64,000 nucleotides of DNA from Dehalobacter sp. DCM (GCF_024972775.1 NZ_CP092282.1:2349001-2413000); one strand, 5' to 3'; positions 44,738-52,924 are shown, counted from the stretch's first letter. The notes: generated by a model from the letters alone, not told the origin. Made by a program: numbers and translations.

Positions 44738-46144
44738 TTGACACTGGCTGAATTTCTCCTTTATCTTATATACGGTTTTGCCATGATCACAATGGGTCTA
44801 TTTGCCATCGTGCAAAGAGACTCTCGCATCATTAACCTGTCTATCGTCAAGTCGATTAAGTATCTGGGCTTATTTGGTATATTTCACGGCGTCGGTGAAT
44901 GGCTCTCCATGATTATTCGGTTAGAGATTTGCCATCCGCACTATTACGTGCCGGTTTATAATACAAATAGTGTTATTAAAGCTATTTCATTTACATTTCT
45001 GCTTTATTTTGGACTTAGTCTGTTGCCAATGAGAGAAAAAGACAGACGATTCGTACTTAAACTACCCGTTATACTCCTGGTTATTTGTCTGATTGGTTAT
45101 TCGGGGTTGATCATACGATTCGGTGCGGCGTATCATATCTATCATCCCATTTATACTGTCTTTGCTCTGCGCTATATCCTTGGATTTTTAAGTTGTATGA
45201 TTTCTGCGGTGGCCTTATATATCAATGCCGCTTACATTAAAAAGACGAAATCAGAGAAAATATCCAGCCCCTATAAGAATCTGGCCTGGGTTTTTGTCAT
45301 CTACGGTTTCATCGAGGGTCTTTTAGTCTCAAAGGCCGACTTTTTTCCTGCGAATGTCATTAATAAAGATCTGCTGGGGGCTTCCTTTTCTTTGGCGCCA
45401 TTAATTATCAAAGCATTGGTCGGATTTGTCATTTTATTACTGCTGGTTAAAGTGATTGATACATTTACTTGGGAACAGGAAGAGAAAATCGACCGCTTGG
45501 AAAAACTGCGTATTGCCGCTGAAGAGCGATCAAAACTGGGAATTGAGATTCATGACGGCATTATTCAGGAGTTGTTCGCTGCCGGGTTAAAAGTGGAGTA
45601 TCTATCCGGACATAAATCGGATGAACAGTGCGACAAGCTGCTTGAGGAGATAAAACGCGATCTTAACAGCAGTATTGACAAGATCCGCAGTTTCATCTCG
45701 GAAGATGCGCATGACATGATTTCTTTAAACAATTTAAAAGAAAGCCTGGACAAACTAGCATCAAAGCTGAATCCGGATCAAAAGGTACGCATCACCATAT
45801 CCTGCCGCATATCACCCTATACCTCCGGATATCTGCCGCCTATTTATGCTACCCAGATTTATTATATTATTCAGGAAGCCCTGACCAATGTCATGAAACA
45901 CGCGGGTGCCACTGAAGCTGACGTATTGATAGAATCGCGGCAGGATCATATCTATCTTACGGTGACTGATAATGGCATTGGCTTTCATCTTAAAAATCAA
46001 GATCCCAACAGTCACTTTGGATTACGCGGTATGCAGGATAGAGCGGAGCAGATCGGAGGCACGTTTACGATCGAAAGGACAATGACAGGCACGCTGCTTG
46101 AGGTTGAAATACCATGGAAGGAATTAAAAAATGGAAAAAAATAA
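44738..46144 (+). CDS. Membrane sensor histidine kinase, NarX/LiaS type (HisKA_3)
   Basis: A 468-residue kinase. The N-terminal half (residues 1-245) has seven or eight membrane helices without a recognisable extracellular domain, so it may sense within the membrane, as for quinone or envelope state. The HisKA_3 phospho-acceptor is H272 in KLGIEIHDGIIQELFA. The ATPase part has IIQEALTNVMKHAGA, VTDNGIGF and HFGLRGMQDRAEQIGG. The start is TTG 44738, with AAAGGTGTG upstream. The response regulator gene overlaps its end by 14 bases. It is placed directly in front of the flavin-lipoprotein and NrfCD genes, which are its likely targets. Confidence 0.92.
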   Translation: MTLAEFLLYLIYGFAMITMGLFAIVQRDSRIINLSIVKSIKYLGLFGIFHGVGEWLSMIIRLEICHPHYYVPVYNTNSVIKAISFTFLLYFGLSLLPMREKDRRFVLKLPVILLVICLIGYSGLIIRFGAAYHIYHPIYTVFALRYILGFLSCMISAVALYINAAYIKKTKSEKISSPYKNLAWVFVIYGFIEGLLVSKADFFPANVINKDLLGASFSLAPLIIKALVGFVILLLLVKVIDTFTWEQEEKIDRLEKLRIAAEERSKLGIEIHDGIIQELFAAGLKVEYLSGHKSDEQCDKLLEEIKRDLNSSIDKIRSFISEDAHDMISLNNLKESLDKLASKLNPDQKVRITISCRISPYTSGYLPPIYATQIYYIIQEALTNVMKHAGATEADVLIESRQDHIYLTVTDNGIGFHLKNQDPNSHFGLRGMQDRAEQIGGTFTIERTMTGTLLEVEIPWKELKNGKK

Positions 46145-46784
46145 AATTCGCGTTATGATCGTGGATGACCACAGCATTGTCCGTGACGGCCTAAAACTAA
46201 TTTTAGGTTCAGATGAGCATATACAGATCATTGGTGAGGCCAAAGACCTTCGGGAAACAATGGAGATCCTGGCAGAACAACGCCCCGATGTTCTCTTGCT
46301 TGACTTTAAGTTGCCTGACAGCGACGGTATTACGGGGTGTCAGACGATTAAAAGTCGATACCCGTCGATTAAGATCATTATTCTAACCGCGTATTCGCAA
46401 GACCATATCATTATAGAGACGCTCAAAGCCGGAGCATCAGGCTATCTTTTGAAAAACATTAAAAGTGAAGAATTAATCCAATCCATTATAAAAGTCTATG
46501 AAGGGAATTCCATTCTTGATTCCTCAGTCACTGAAAGTATTCTGCAGCAAATTATTTTACCACCAGAAAAAAACATACCCAAAGAAACTGTCTTAAGTAC
46601 CAAGGAAACACAAATTATGGACATGGTCAGCATAGGCAAATCAAACAAGGAAATTGCCAGACTTCTACTCATTTCAGAAAAAACAGTTCGCAATTACATC
46701 AGCACCATCTTTCGGAAGCTGAATGTGACCAACCGTACCGAAGCAGCAAGCTATTGGATCAGAAAGAAAAACCTGAATGAGTAA
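46131..46784 (+). CDS. Response regulator, NarL/LuxR family
   Basis: A 217-residue two-domain regulator: REC (MIVDDHSIVRDGL, phospho-Asp D58 in VLLLDFKLPDSDG, Lys in YLLKNIKSEE) and a LuxR-type HTH (LSTKETQIMDMVSIGKSNKE, IARLLLISEKTVRNYI, RKLNVTNRTEAASY). It starts inside the kinase gene, so the two are translationally coupled. It probably activates the downstream genes at 46929-51049. The intergenic region before 46929 holds short repeats of the type GTGTA/TACAC that could be its site. Confidence 0.93.
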   Translation: MEKNKIRVMIVDDHSIVRDGLKLILGSDEHIQIIGEAKDLRETMEILAEQRPDVLLLDFKLPDSDGITGCQTIKSRYPSIKIIILTAYSQDHIIIETLKAGASGYLLKNIKSEELIQSIIKVYEGNSILDSSVTESILQQIILPPEKNIPKETVLSTKETQIMDMVSIGKSNKEIARLLLISEKTVRNYISTIFRKLNVTNRTEAASYWIRKKNLNE

Positions 46785-46858
46785 TGGATTGAATAATCAT
46801 TGGCATTAAGGACAAATGTACCTAGTCGCAGGGACATAAGTCAGAATACTCATCTATT

Positions 46859-46923
46859 TTCCCCCATGTTACACTGTATACACGAATGTGTGTGAAAGAA
46901 TACACAAATAGGGAATGGGGGAA
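46859..46923 (+). promoter_or_regulatory. Possible SD-masking inverted repeat before the FMN lipoprotein
   Basis: TTCCCCCAT (46859-46867) is the exact complement of ATGGGGGAA (46915-46923), which includes the Shine-Dalgarno GGGGGAAG for ATG 46929. Between them, TGTAT/ATACA can also pair. Whether the left arm is transcribed is unknown because the promoter cannot be located with confidence. Confidence 0.4.
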
Positions 46924-46928
46924 GAATA

Positions 46929-47759
46929 ATGGTTAAAAAAGCTGCAATTATTGTATTCAGTATGCTGTTAATTTTTTCACTGGCAGCTTGCGGTTCTGCA
47001 CAGCAGGGCAAGTACAAAGACGGAATCTATTACGCACAGGGTGACGGGTATGAAAAAGGGTATGAGTACTTTGTCAAATTAGAAGTCAAAAAAGGTAAGA
47101 TTGTTTCTGCCGAATGGAATGCCTTCACTATTAATGGTGGCAAAGACAAATTGACACTTTCCAAAGACGGTCAATACCCGATGGTTGCTAACGGCGGTGC
47201 CCAAGCCGAGTGGCATGAGCAAGCGAGTAAGACAACCGCTTATCTCATCGAAACTCAGGATCCAACAAAGATTGCTTACAAAGATAATGAAGGACATACC
47301 GACGATATTGCCGGTGTATCCATTCATGTCAACGGATTCTTTGAACTGGCCCAGAAAGCATTAGCAGGTACACCGGTAGCTAAAGGTGCGTATAAAGACG
47401 GTATCTACTATGCCCAAGATAAAGCTTTTGAAAAAGGTTTCAAAACTGCCGTCAATATCGTTGTTGTTAACGGTACTATTGTTGGTGCGGATTGGGACGC
47501 GATTGCAGAAAAGGAAGATGATCCGGATAAAGATGCTCTTTCCAAATCGGGCGGATATCCCATGGTGAAGAATGGCGGCGCTCAAGCTGACTGGCATGTT
47601 CAAGCTCAGAAAGCAGAAGCCTATCTCCTCAGTACCCAGGATCCTTCTAAAATCAACTATAAAGATGCAGAAGGTCATACCGATGATATCGCAGGCGTTT
47701 CCATCCATGTCAGTGAATTTTTCACCTTGGCTCAGGAAGCTTTAGCCAACGCTAAATAA
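46929..47759 (+). CDS. Lipoprotein with two tandem FMN-binding-like domains
   Basis: A 276-residue surface lipoprotein: signal peptide, lipobox LAAC with Cys21, then two homologous domains (about 28-150 and 153-276). Each opens with YKDGIYYAQ, contains GGYPMV/GQYPMV and NGGAQA-WH, and ends with EGHTDDIAGVSIHV. The last motif resembles the flavinylation site D-x-x-[ST]-G-A-[ST] of NqrC/RnfG-type and PplA-type proteins, with Ser at the acceptor position. A flavin transferase gene follows directly. The natural reading is a covalently flavinylated electron carrier outside the membrane. The duplication gives room for two FMN. Family assignment is good; flavinylation is inferred. Confidence 0.85.
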   Translation: MVKKAAIIVFSMLLIFSLAACGSAQQGKYKDGIYYAQGDGYEKGYEYFVKLEVKKGKIVSAEWNAFTINGGKDKLTLSKDGQYPMVANGGAQAEWHEQASKTTAYLIETQDPTKIAYKDNEGHTDDIAGVSIHVNGFFELAQKALAGTPVAKGAYKDGIYYAQDKAFEKGFKTAVNIVVVNGTIVGADWDAIAEKEDDPDKDALSKSGGYPMVKNGGAQADWHVQAQKAEAYLLSTQDPSKINYKDAEGHTDDIAGVSIHVSEFFTLAQEALANAK

Positions 47760-47900
47760 TTGCAAATGATAAAGAATCTATCCAACAGTAATTAACCAAA
47801 CAGTGAGTAAAAGTAACATTAACGGATATAGTCGTCGCTCTTAGCCATCGCGGCTTCGCGACACGTAAGGGATTGGCAATGATGCCATCCAGGGCAGAAG
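47760..47900 (+). other. Gap with degenerate hairpin-family sequence
   Basis: Contains GCCATCGCGGCTTCGCGAC and GATGCCATCCAGGGCAG, which look like degraded modules of the ACGGAT-hairpin family. No ORF is supported. Confidence 0.4.
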
Positions 47901-47937
47901 AGGGGCAGTGTATATCGGCTGCCCCCTTTATTATTCA
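47901..47937 (+). terminator. Intrinsic terminator after FMN lipoprotein
   Basis: GGGGCAG / CTGCCCC (47902-47908, 47919-47925) with a 10-base loop, followed by CTTTATTATT. It partly separates the abundant lipoprotein from the genes downstream. Confidence 0.7.
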
Positions 47938-47961
47938 TTTTTGCTAGAAAGGCATTGTCAC

Positions 47962-49029
47962 ATGATGTGCTCAAAAACAGTTTACAGGACATTTTTCATC
48001 GTGCTTCTCTCACTGCTTGTTTTATTAACCGGGTGTTCAGCACAGTCAATCAATAAGCAGGAGCAGGAGCCTACGTCAGAAACACAATTTCTGATGGGTA
48101 CGGTCTGTAAAATTACGATATATGATGAAGTTAAAGACCCGGCAATTTTTGAGAAGGTCTTTGCCCGCATCGCTGAGATCGAAAACAGAATGACAATTAA
48201 TAAAGATACTGTTGAAAGTGAGATCATCAAGCTGAACACCGCCGCCGGAGACTCTTATGTCCAACTGAGTCCGGATACTTTCTATGTAATGGAGAAAGCA
48301 AAATATTACGCAGATTTATCCGGCGGCAAGTTTGATGTGACGATCGGACCCTTAGTTAAGCTTTGGGACATTACGCCGGAACAAACCGTCGTGCCTGAGC
48401 AAGCCGCTATAGACAGTCGATTGCCACAGATCAGTTCACAGTATCTGCTATTGAATAAAGAGACACTTACCGCCAAACTGGCTAAGCGTGGCATGATCGT
48501 CGATCTGGGAGCGATAGCCAAAGGCTACGCTGGCGATGAAGCGGGCCGAATATTAACCGAAGCAGGCATCCGGCATGCCATAATCAATTTGGGCGGCAAT
48601 GTCTTGACCCTGAACACGAAACCCGACGGCAGTGCCTGGCGGATCGGAGTGCAGGACCCGTATAAACCGCGCGGAGATTATATCGGGATCATCAGCCTGA
48701 ACCATCAGACATTAGTTTCGTCAGGAACGTATGAACGTTATTTTATAGCCGAAGGCAAGCATTATCACCATTTATTAAACCCGTTTACTGGTTATCCCGA
48801 GGATAATTCCCTGGTCAGCGTTTCCATTGTGACTCGCAATTCCATTGATGGGGATGCCTTATCGACAACGATTTATATGTTGGGCCTGGAAGAAGGTATG
48901 GCCATGATTGAAAAACTACCGGAAACAGAAGCCATATTCATTACAGATGATAAAAAAGTCTATGGTTCATCCGGCATAACGTCCGATAACTTTGAAATCA
49001 CCAATGACTCCTACCAACTCCAAAAATAA
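47962..49029 (+). CDS. apbE: FAD:protein FMN transferase (ApbE), lipoprotein form
   Basis: Attaches FMN from FAD to Ser/Thr of target proteins outside the membrane. The 355-residue protein has a signal peptide with lipobox LLTGC (Cys25). ApbE motifs follow: TQFLMGTVCKITIYD, GGKFDVTIGPLVKLWD, VDLGAIAKGYAGDEA, INLGGNV, HHLLNPFTGYP and the metal-binding region GDALSTTIYMLG. ATG 47962 has AGAAAGG about 10 bases upstream. A longer in-frame extension overlaps the terminator and is rejected. The adjacent FMN-binding-domain lipoprotein is the obvious substrate. Confidence 0.95.
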   Translation: MMCSKTVYRTFFIVLLSLLVLLTGCSAQSINKQEQEPTSETQFLMGTVCKITIYDEVKDPAIFEKVFARIAEIENRMTINKDTVESEIIKLNTAAGDSYVQLSPDTFYVMEKAKYYADLSGGKFDVTIGPLVKLWDITPEQTVVPEQAAIDSRLPQISSQYLLLNKETLTAKLAKRGMIVDLGAIAKGYAGDEAGRILTEAGIRHAIINLGGNVLTLNTKPDGSAWRIGVQDPYKPRGDYIGIISLNHQTLVSSGTYERYFIAEGKHYHHLLNPFTGYPEDNSLVSVSIVTRNSIDGDALSTTIYMLGLEEGMAMIEKLPETEAIFITDDKKVYGSSGITSDNFEITNDSYQLQK

Positions 49030-49107
49030 AGAAATAGATAAAAATAAAATTGCATCAAAAGAAATGAATCAATTGTTGATCTATCCCAAAGAGAGGAGAG
49101 GGAAACT

Positions 49108-49443
49108 ATGAAGAAACTAATTTATCTTAGTCTACTCACCATCGGACTGCTGATATACACACCGTTCAGTCTGCAAGCGACGGTGGATTCGCCAAATCCG
49201 GAGGCAAGCGCTATTGCGGAAACAACCGTATCCACGCCGGATACGGCAAGCGGTGCTCCCCAAGGCGGTGAAGCCACTGACGCCGAATCGGGTGCATCTG
49301 TTATTGTCCATACGCCTGCCTATACACCGCTTCCATATGAACCGGTAAAACGAGAAGCTAATACAGGACTACTTGGCGGCGGTTTGGGGTTAGCCTTCGT
49401 TTGTATTAGCGGAGCGGTCATACTGGATAAACGGAAAAAATAA
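49108..49443 (+). CDS. Small secreted/anchored protein with C-terminal membrane tail
   Basis: A 111-residue protein with a signal peptide (about 1-24, cleavage near LQA), a low-complexity Ala/Glu/Thr/Pro/Ser linker and the segment VKREANTGLLGGGLGLAFVC, ISGAVILDKRKK at the end. The layout (short motif, hydrophobic stretch, KRKK tail) is that of a cell-wall sorting signal, but the motif EANTG is not a canonical LPxTG. It might be a stalk or membrane-anchored spacer. ATG 49108 has GAGAGGAGAGGG upstream, and the gene lies 16 bases before the next one. Not recognised as a known family. Confidence 0.75.
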   Translation: MKKLIYLSLLTIGLLIYTPFSLQATVDSPNPEASAIAETTVSTPDTASGAPQGGEATDAESGASVIVHTPAYTPLPYEPVKREANTGLLGGGLGLAFVCISGAVILDKRKK

Positions 49444-49459
49444 GAAAGGGGACAACACG

Positions 49460-50122
49460 ATGGATAAATTCAAACATCGAACAATCAGCCGGAGAAAGGC
49501 ATTAAAAATAGGCGCTATGGCGACGGCGACAGCTGCCGTGGTTGGTTCAGGCTTGTTCACCCGGATTCCGGCGCAGGCAGAAACAACATTGCCTAAAAAT
49601 CCGGAACAAATCGGATTCCTCCATGATCAAAACAAATGTGTCAGCTGCCGACGCTGTCAGGCAGCCTGTAAAGATCTAAATAAATGGGAACCCGGAGTGG
49701 AATGGCGAAAGGTATTGGCGCGCAAGAGCAGTGAAGCCTATTTATCCATGAGCTGCAATCATTGTGATAACCCGGCATGTCTGACGGTCTGCCCGGTTGG
49801 CGCCTATACAAAACGGGAAAAAGACGGGGTCGTTATTCATAATCGTGAGATTTGTGTTGGCTGTAAGTATTGCATGTATGCCTGTCCTTATCATGCACCG
49901 CGCTTCAGCGAGGAAACAGGCCGAATCAGTAAATGCCATTTTTGCTATGAACGACAGGATAAAGGTGAAATGCCGGCGTGCGTCCAAGCCTGTCCGGTAG
50001 ATGCGTTACATTACGGAAAAATGAGCGAACTGCGTAAGACTGAGGGTGGGGTATCCCAAGTGAAGGGTTTGCCTAATCCGGATTTAACCAAACCCAATCT
50101 GGTGATTATCCCAAAACCATAA
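49460..50122 (+). CDS. Tat-exported four-cluster ferredoxin, NrfC/DmsB-like
   Basis: A 220-residue electron-transfer subunit. The N-terminus has a twin-arginine signal (ISRRKALKIGAM, Arg11-Arg12) and cleavage site AQA. Four [4Fe-4S] motifs follow: CVSCRRCQAACKD, CNHCDNPACLTVCPVG, CVGCKYCMYACPY and CHFCYERQ...CVQACPVD. In DMSO/polysulfide/nitrite reductases this subunit passes electrons between an NrfD-type quinol site and a catalytic subunit. Here no molybdoenzyme or cytochrome subunit is encoded nearby. ATG 49460 has AAGAAAGGGGAC upstream. It is followed 33 bases later by the NrfD gene. Confidence 0.94.
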   Translation: MDKFKHRTISRRKALKIGAMATATAAVVGSGLFTRIPAQAETTLPKNPEQIGFLHDQNKCVSCRRCQAACKDLNKWEPGVEWRKVLARKSSEAYLSMSCNHCDNPACLTVCPVGAYTKREKDGVVIHNREICVGCKYCMYACPYHAPRFSEETGRISKCHFCYERQDKGEMPACVQACPVDALHYGKMSELRKTEGGVSQVKGLPNPDLTKPNLVIIPKP

Positions 50123-50155
50123 GGAATCAATGCGAATGAAGGAGGTTATTAGCTG

Positions 50156-51049
50156 ATGGAAATGCATTGGCATTGGATGATCGTTATCTATCTATTTTTA
50201 GGCGGACTTGGAGCCGGAGCCTATCTCACGTCCTTTGCAGCCGAGAGAGGCTGGCTGGGAGCCAACTCGAATCTCCAGCGAGCCGGATATTATCTTGCCG
50301 CACCGATTGTGGCAATTGGCACAGTCCTGCTTGTTTTCGATTTAGGTCAGGGGTTATCTAAACCGTGGTTGCTGGTTCGACTCTTGTTTAATCTGAACTC
50401 GGTGATGACCTGGGGTGTTTATATCCTGGCGCTCTTCATTGTCGTCGGACTGATCAAAGGATTTTGTGTATTCCGTAAGATATCTGCTCCTAAAATCCTT
50501 TCCTGGGCAGGAGCCATCTTGGCTTTAGCGACAGGAACTTACACCGGTATGCTGCTCGCCGTGATTGGTGCGGTACCTTTATGGAACACGTGGCTCATGC
50601 CTGTCCTCTTTGTACTTTCAGCATTGTCCACCGGACTCTCACTGACATCCTTGATTGCTGCCCGTGTCGAGAAAGGGAAGACTGGCCACCGTAAGGAAGG
50701 ATTCTTTCATATTGTTCTGATGGTCCTGGAACTCATTGTCGTCGTGGTTTTCATTACGCTGATGGCTACAGGTGGGAATGGGTCCGTTGGCCAAGACTCG
50801 GCTGAGTTCCTCATTTCCGGTGTTTACGCGCTGGCGTTCTGGGGTTATTTCATAGCCCTCGGTCTTGTTTTCCCACTGGTTGTATTCCTGATCCAGCATC
50901 GCCGCACAGCCAAGCAGACAACGGAAGCCATTCATCATACCTATCTGGTAAAAGTAACGGACATCGCTGTTCTTGTGGGTGGTTTCACCCTCCGGGCATT
51001 GATTATCTTTGCAGCTCTGCCGATTTGGGATGGGGTAACAATCCCCTAA
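50156..51049 (+). CDS. NrfD/PsrC-family quinone oxidoreductase membrane subunit
   Basis: A 297-residue membrane protein with about eight helices, the NrfD/PsrC fold that exchanges electrons with menaquinone on the outer face. Recognisable parts: MHWHWMIVIYLFLGGLGAGAYL, VLLVFDLGQGLSKPWLLVRL, FNLNSVMTWGVYILALFIVV and GTYTGMLLAVIGAVPLWNT. ATG 50156 follows GAAGGAGGTTATTAGC. It is the last gene of the set and would feed quinol electrons to the ferredoxin encoded before it. Confidence 0.93.
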   Translation: MEMHWHWMIVIYLFLGGLGAGAYLTSFAAERGWLGANSNLQRAGYYLAAPIVAIGTVLLVFDLGQGLSKPWLLVRLLFNLNSVMTWGVYILALFIVVGLIKGFCVFRKISAPKILSWAGAILALATGTYTGMLLAVIGAVPLWNTWLMPVLFVLSALSTGLSLTSLIAARVEKGKTGHRKEGFFHIVLMVLELIVVVVFITLMATGGNGSVGQDSAEFLISGVYALAFWGYFIALGLVFPLVVFLIQHRRTAKQTTEAIHHTYLVKVTDIAVLVGGFTLRALIIFAALPIWDGVTIP

Positions 51050-51080
51050 GTATAGCTTCAATACACTGACGGATGAGTTG

Positions 51081-51168
51081 ACGGGGGACAAAGGGGACGT
51101 AGACCTTTGTCCCCTTTTTAGGAGACAAAGGTCTACGTCCCCTTTGTCCCCCGTCCCCTTTGTCCCCC
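51081..51168. repeat. Nested GGGGACAAAGG palindrome
   Basis: Two 35-base arms (51081-51115 and 51120-51154) are reverse complements with one mismatch, around a TTTT loop. Each arm is itself a hairpin (GGGGACAAAGG ... CCTTTGTCCCC). A third partial unit CCCCTTTGTCCCCCC follows to 51168. It sits 32 bases after the nrfD stop and could act as a bidirectional terminator. It has the look of a dispersed intergenic repeat. Confidence 0.85.
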
Positions 51169-51267
51169 CGTCCCGTTTCAGCGTATGATATACTTTCGAT
51201 TTTTCTGGTAAATTTATGGTATAATAGATAGGCAGTAAAGGAAATAAAGAGATGGGGAATTAAACTG

Positions 51268-52128
51268 ATGGAAAATGATAAAAAAATTGCAGTGCTGATC
51301 GACGCCGATAATGTGTCTGAGAAATATATCAAGTATATTTTTGATGAAATCGCCAACCATGGGACGCCGACCTATAAAAGGATCTATGGTGATTGGACCA
51401 AGCCGAATCTGACTTCCTGGAAAACAGTCCTGCTCAATTATTCAATTTCTCCGATTCAGCAATATAGCTATACCAGTGGAAAAAATGCGACGGATTCCGC
51501 ATTGATTATCGATGCTATGGATATTCTTTACTCCAAAAGCGTCGACGGGTTTTGCATTGTTTCCAGTGACAGTGATTTTACCCGTTTAGCTTCGCGTTTG
51601 CGTGAAGCCGGTATGTATGTTGTCGGTATGGGAGAGAAAAAGACACCCCAGCCCTTTATCGCGGCGTGTGAAAAATTCAAGTACCTGGAAGTATTGGCTG
51701 TTCCCGCCGCACCCTATGAAGTACAAGAAGAAAAAGTGATCAATGGCCGCGGAACACCACAAGAGGGTATGGCCAGCATTGAAGAACTTATCGATGCGAT
51801 CCGGACCATTGTGACGGAAAGCTCTGATGAAGATGGCTGGGCCTTTCTTGGTGAGGTCGGGATTAAGCTGAATAGGCGTTATCCGGACTTTGATACCCGC
51901 AATTACGGGCATCTCAAGTTAACACCGCTGATCGCGTCACTAAAGCAATTTGAAATTCAATCCCGTAAAACGAGTAACCCGAATATAACGCATAAATATA
52001 TTCGTAATTTCGAAGAACTCAATTCAGACAATAAAAAAGCACATCAGCCAATTTCAGCCGGTGTGCCTTCAAAAGACTATTATCTTAAGGGGAAGGCAAA
52101 GCCAGGTATTAAACCGAAAAAGCATTAA
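51268..52128 (+). CDS. NYN-domain (LabA-like) RNase with OST-HTH/LOTUS domain
   Basis: A 286-residue protein. The N-terminal NYN/PIN-like domain (residues 5-150) has the acidic active-site residues in VLIDADNVSEKYI, NATDSALIIDAMDIL and CIVSSDSDFTRLASRL. A C-terminal OST-HTH/LOTUS domain (about 170-250: EELIDAIRTIVTESSDEDGW, IKLNRRYPDFDTRNYGHLKL) probably binds RNA. Proteins with this layout are thought to be RNA-processing nucleases; the target is unknown. A TATAAT at about 51220 and AAAGAGATGGGG before ATG 51268 mark its own transcription unit. Confidence 0.9.
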   Translation: MENDKKIAVLIDADNVSEKYIKYIFDEIANHGTPTYKRIYGDWTKPNLTSWKTVLLNYSISPIQQYSYTSGKNATDSALIIDAMDILYSKSVDGFCIVSSDSDFTRLASRLREAGMYVVGMGEKKTPQPFIAACEKFKYLEVLAVPAAPYEVQEEKVINGRGTPQEGMASIEELIDAIRTIVTESSDEDGWAFLGEVGIKLNRRYPDFDTRNYGHLKLTPLIASLKQFEIQSRKTSNPNITHKYIRNFEELNSDNKKAHQPISAGVPSKDYYLKGKAKPGIKPKKH

Positions 52129-52142
52129 TCAGCTGCCTTGCC

Positions 52143-52922
52143 TTAACTATTGGTTACCGGTTCGCTGGAACTCGTATTATCATTATCTGTTATCGGATTA
52201 CTATCTGTTATCGGATACTTTCGGATCAAAAATATCTCCACGCGTCTATTTTTAGCCCGGCCTTCTTCGGTCAGATTATCGGCAGCAGGGGAATATTGCC
52301 CGTATCCTTGTACAGTAAACCGTTCGGGCTTAACTTGGCCTTGAACTACTAAATAATTCATAACATTGATGGCGCGAATAACACTAAGATCCCAATTCGA
52401 TCGGAATTGGGAATTGTGGATCGGGCGGTCATCCGTATGCCCCACGATCTTGATGTAGTTATCGGTGGTATTTAACAGTTTGGCTATTTCCAAGAGTAAT
52501 CTGGAAACATTGTCAAGTACTTGAGCATCTCCGGAATTAAATAACATCACGTCCTGAATGACGATCTCCAGTCCTTCCTTATCGAGGTGGACTTTCACTT
52601 TATCCTGGTAGCCGCTCTGGCTGATTTCCTTTTCAAGCTTTTCTTTGAGCTCCTGCATCATATCTTGCTCGATGACCTTTACATCCGTAGGGGCAGGATC
52701 TCCTTGCTCAATCACCGAACTGCCTTCACTTTCCATAAGGCTCGCTTGGCCGTTAAAAATGCCTTGAAAAGCTTCGGCCAGCGCCTGCGCTTTTGCTTTA
52801 TCAACTTGGCTGATGGCGAACATCGCGATAAATAGAGCCAACATGAGTGTCAGCAAGTCAGAATAGGGAAGAAGCCAGGTCTCATCCATATGTTCTTCGT
52901 CGTGTTTCTTCTTTTTCGCCAT
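52143..52922 (-). CDS. motB: Flagellar stator protein MotB
   Basis: Anchors the flagellar stator to peptidoglycan and forms its ion channel with MotA. The 259-residue protein has a basic start (MAKKKKHDEE), one membrane helix with the ion-carrying Asp22 in LPYSDLLTLMLALF, and an OmpA-like peptidoglycan-binding domain (YIKIVGHTDDRPI, NWDLSVIRAINVMNYL, GRAKNRRVEIFLI). The last 25 residues are Asn/Ser/Thr-rich, with a short duplication (PITDSNPITDND) mirrored in the DNA. It lies 2 bases after motA. Confidence 0.95.
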   Translation of the reverse strand: MAKKKKHDEEHMDETWLLPYSDLLTLMLALFIAMFAISQVDKAKAQALAEAFQGIFNGQASLMESEGSSVIEQGDPAPTDVKVIEQDMMQELKEKLEKEISQSGYQDKVKVHLDKEGLEIVIQDVMLFNSGDAQVLDNVSRLLLEIAKLLNTTDNYIKIVGHTDDRPIHNSQFRSNWDLSVIRAINVMNYLVVQGQVKPERFTVQGYGQYSPAADNLTEEGRAKNRRVEIFLIRKYPITDSNPITDNDNTSSSEPVTNS

Positions 52923-52924
52923 AG

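Noticed and set aside
51081-51168. The CCCCTTTGTCCCC repeats as a small CRISPR.
   Set aside because: Units are contiguous palindromes without spacers of regular length, and no cas genes are present.
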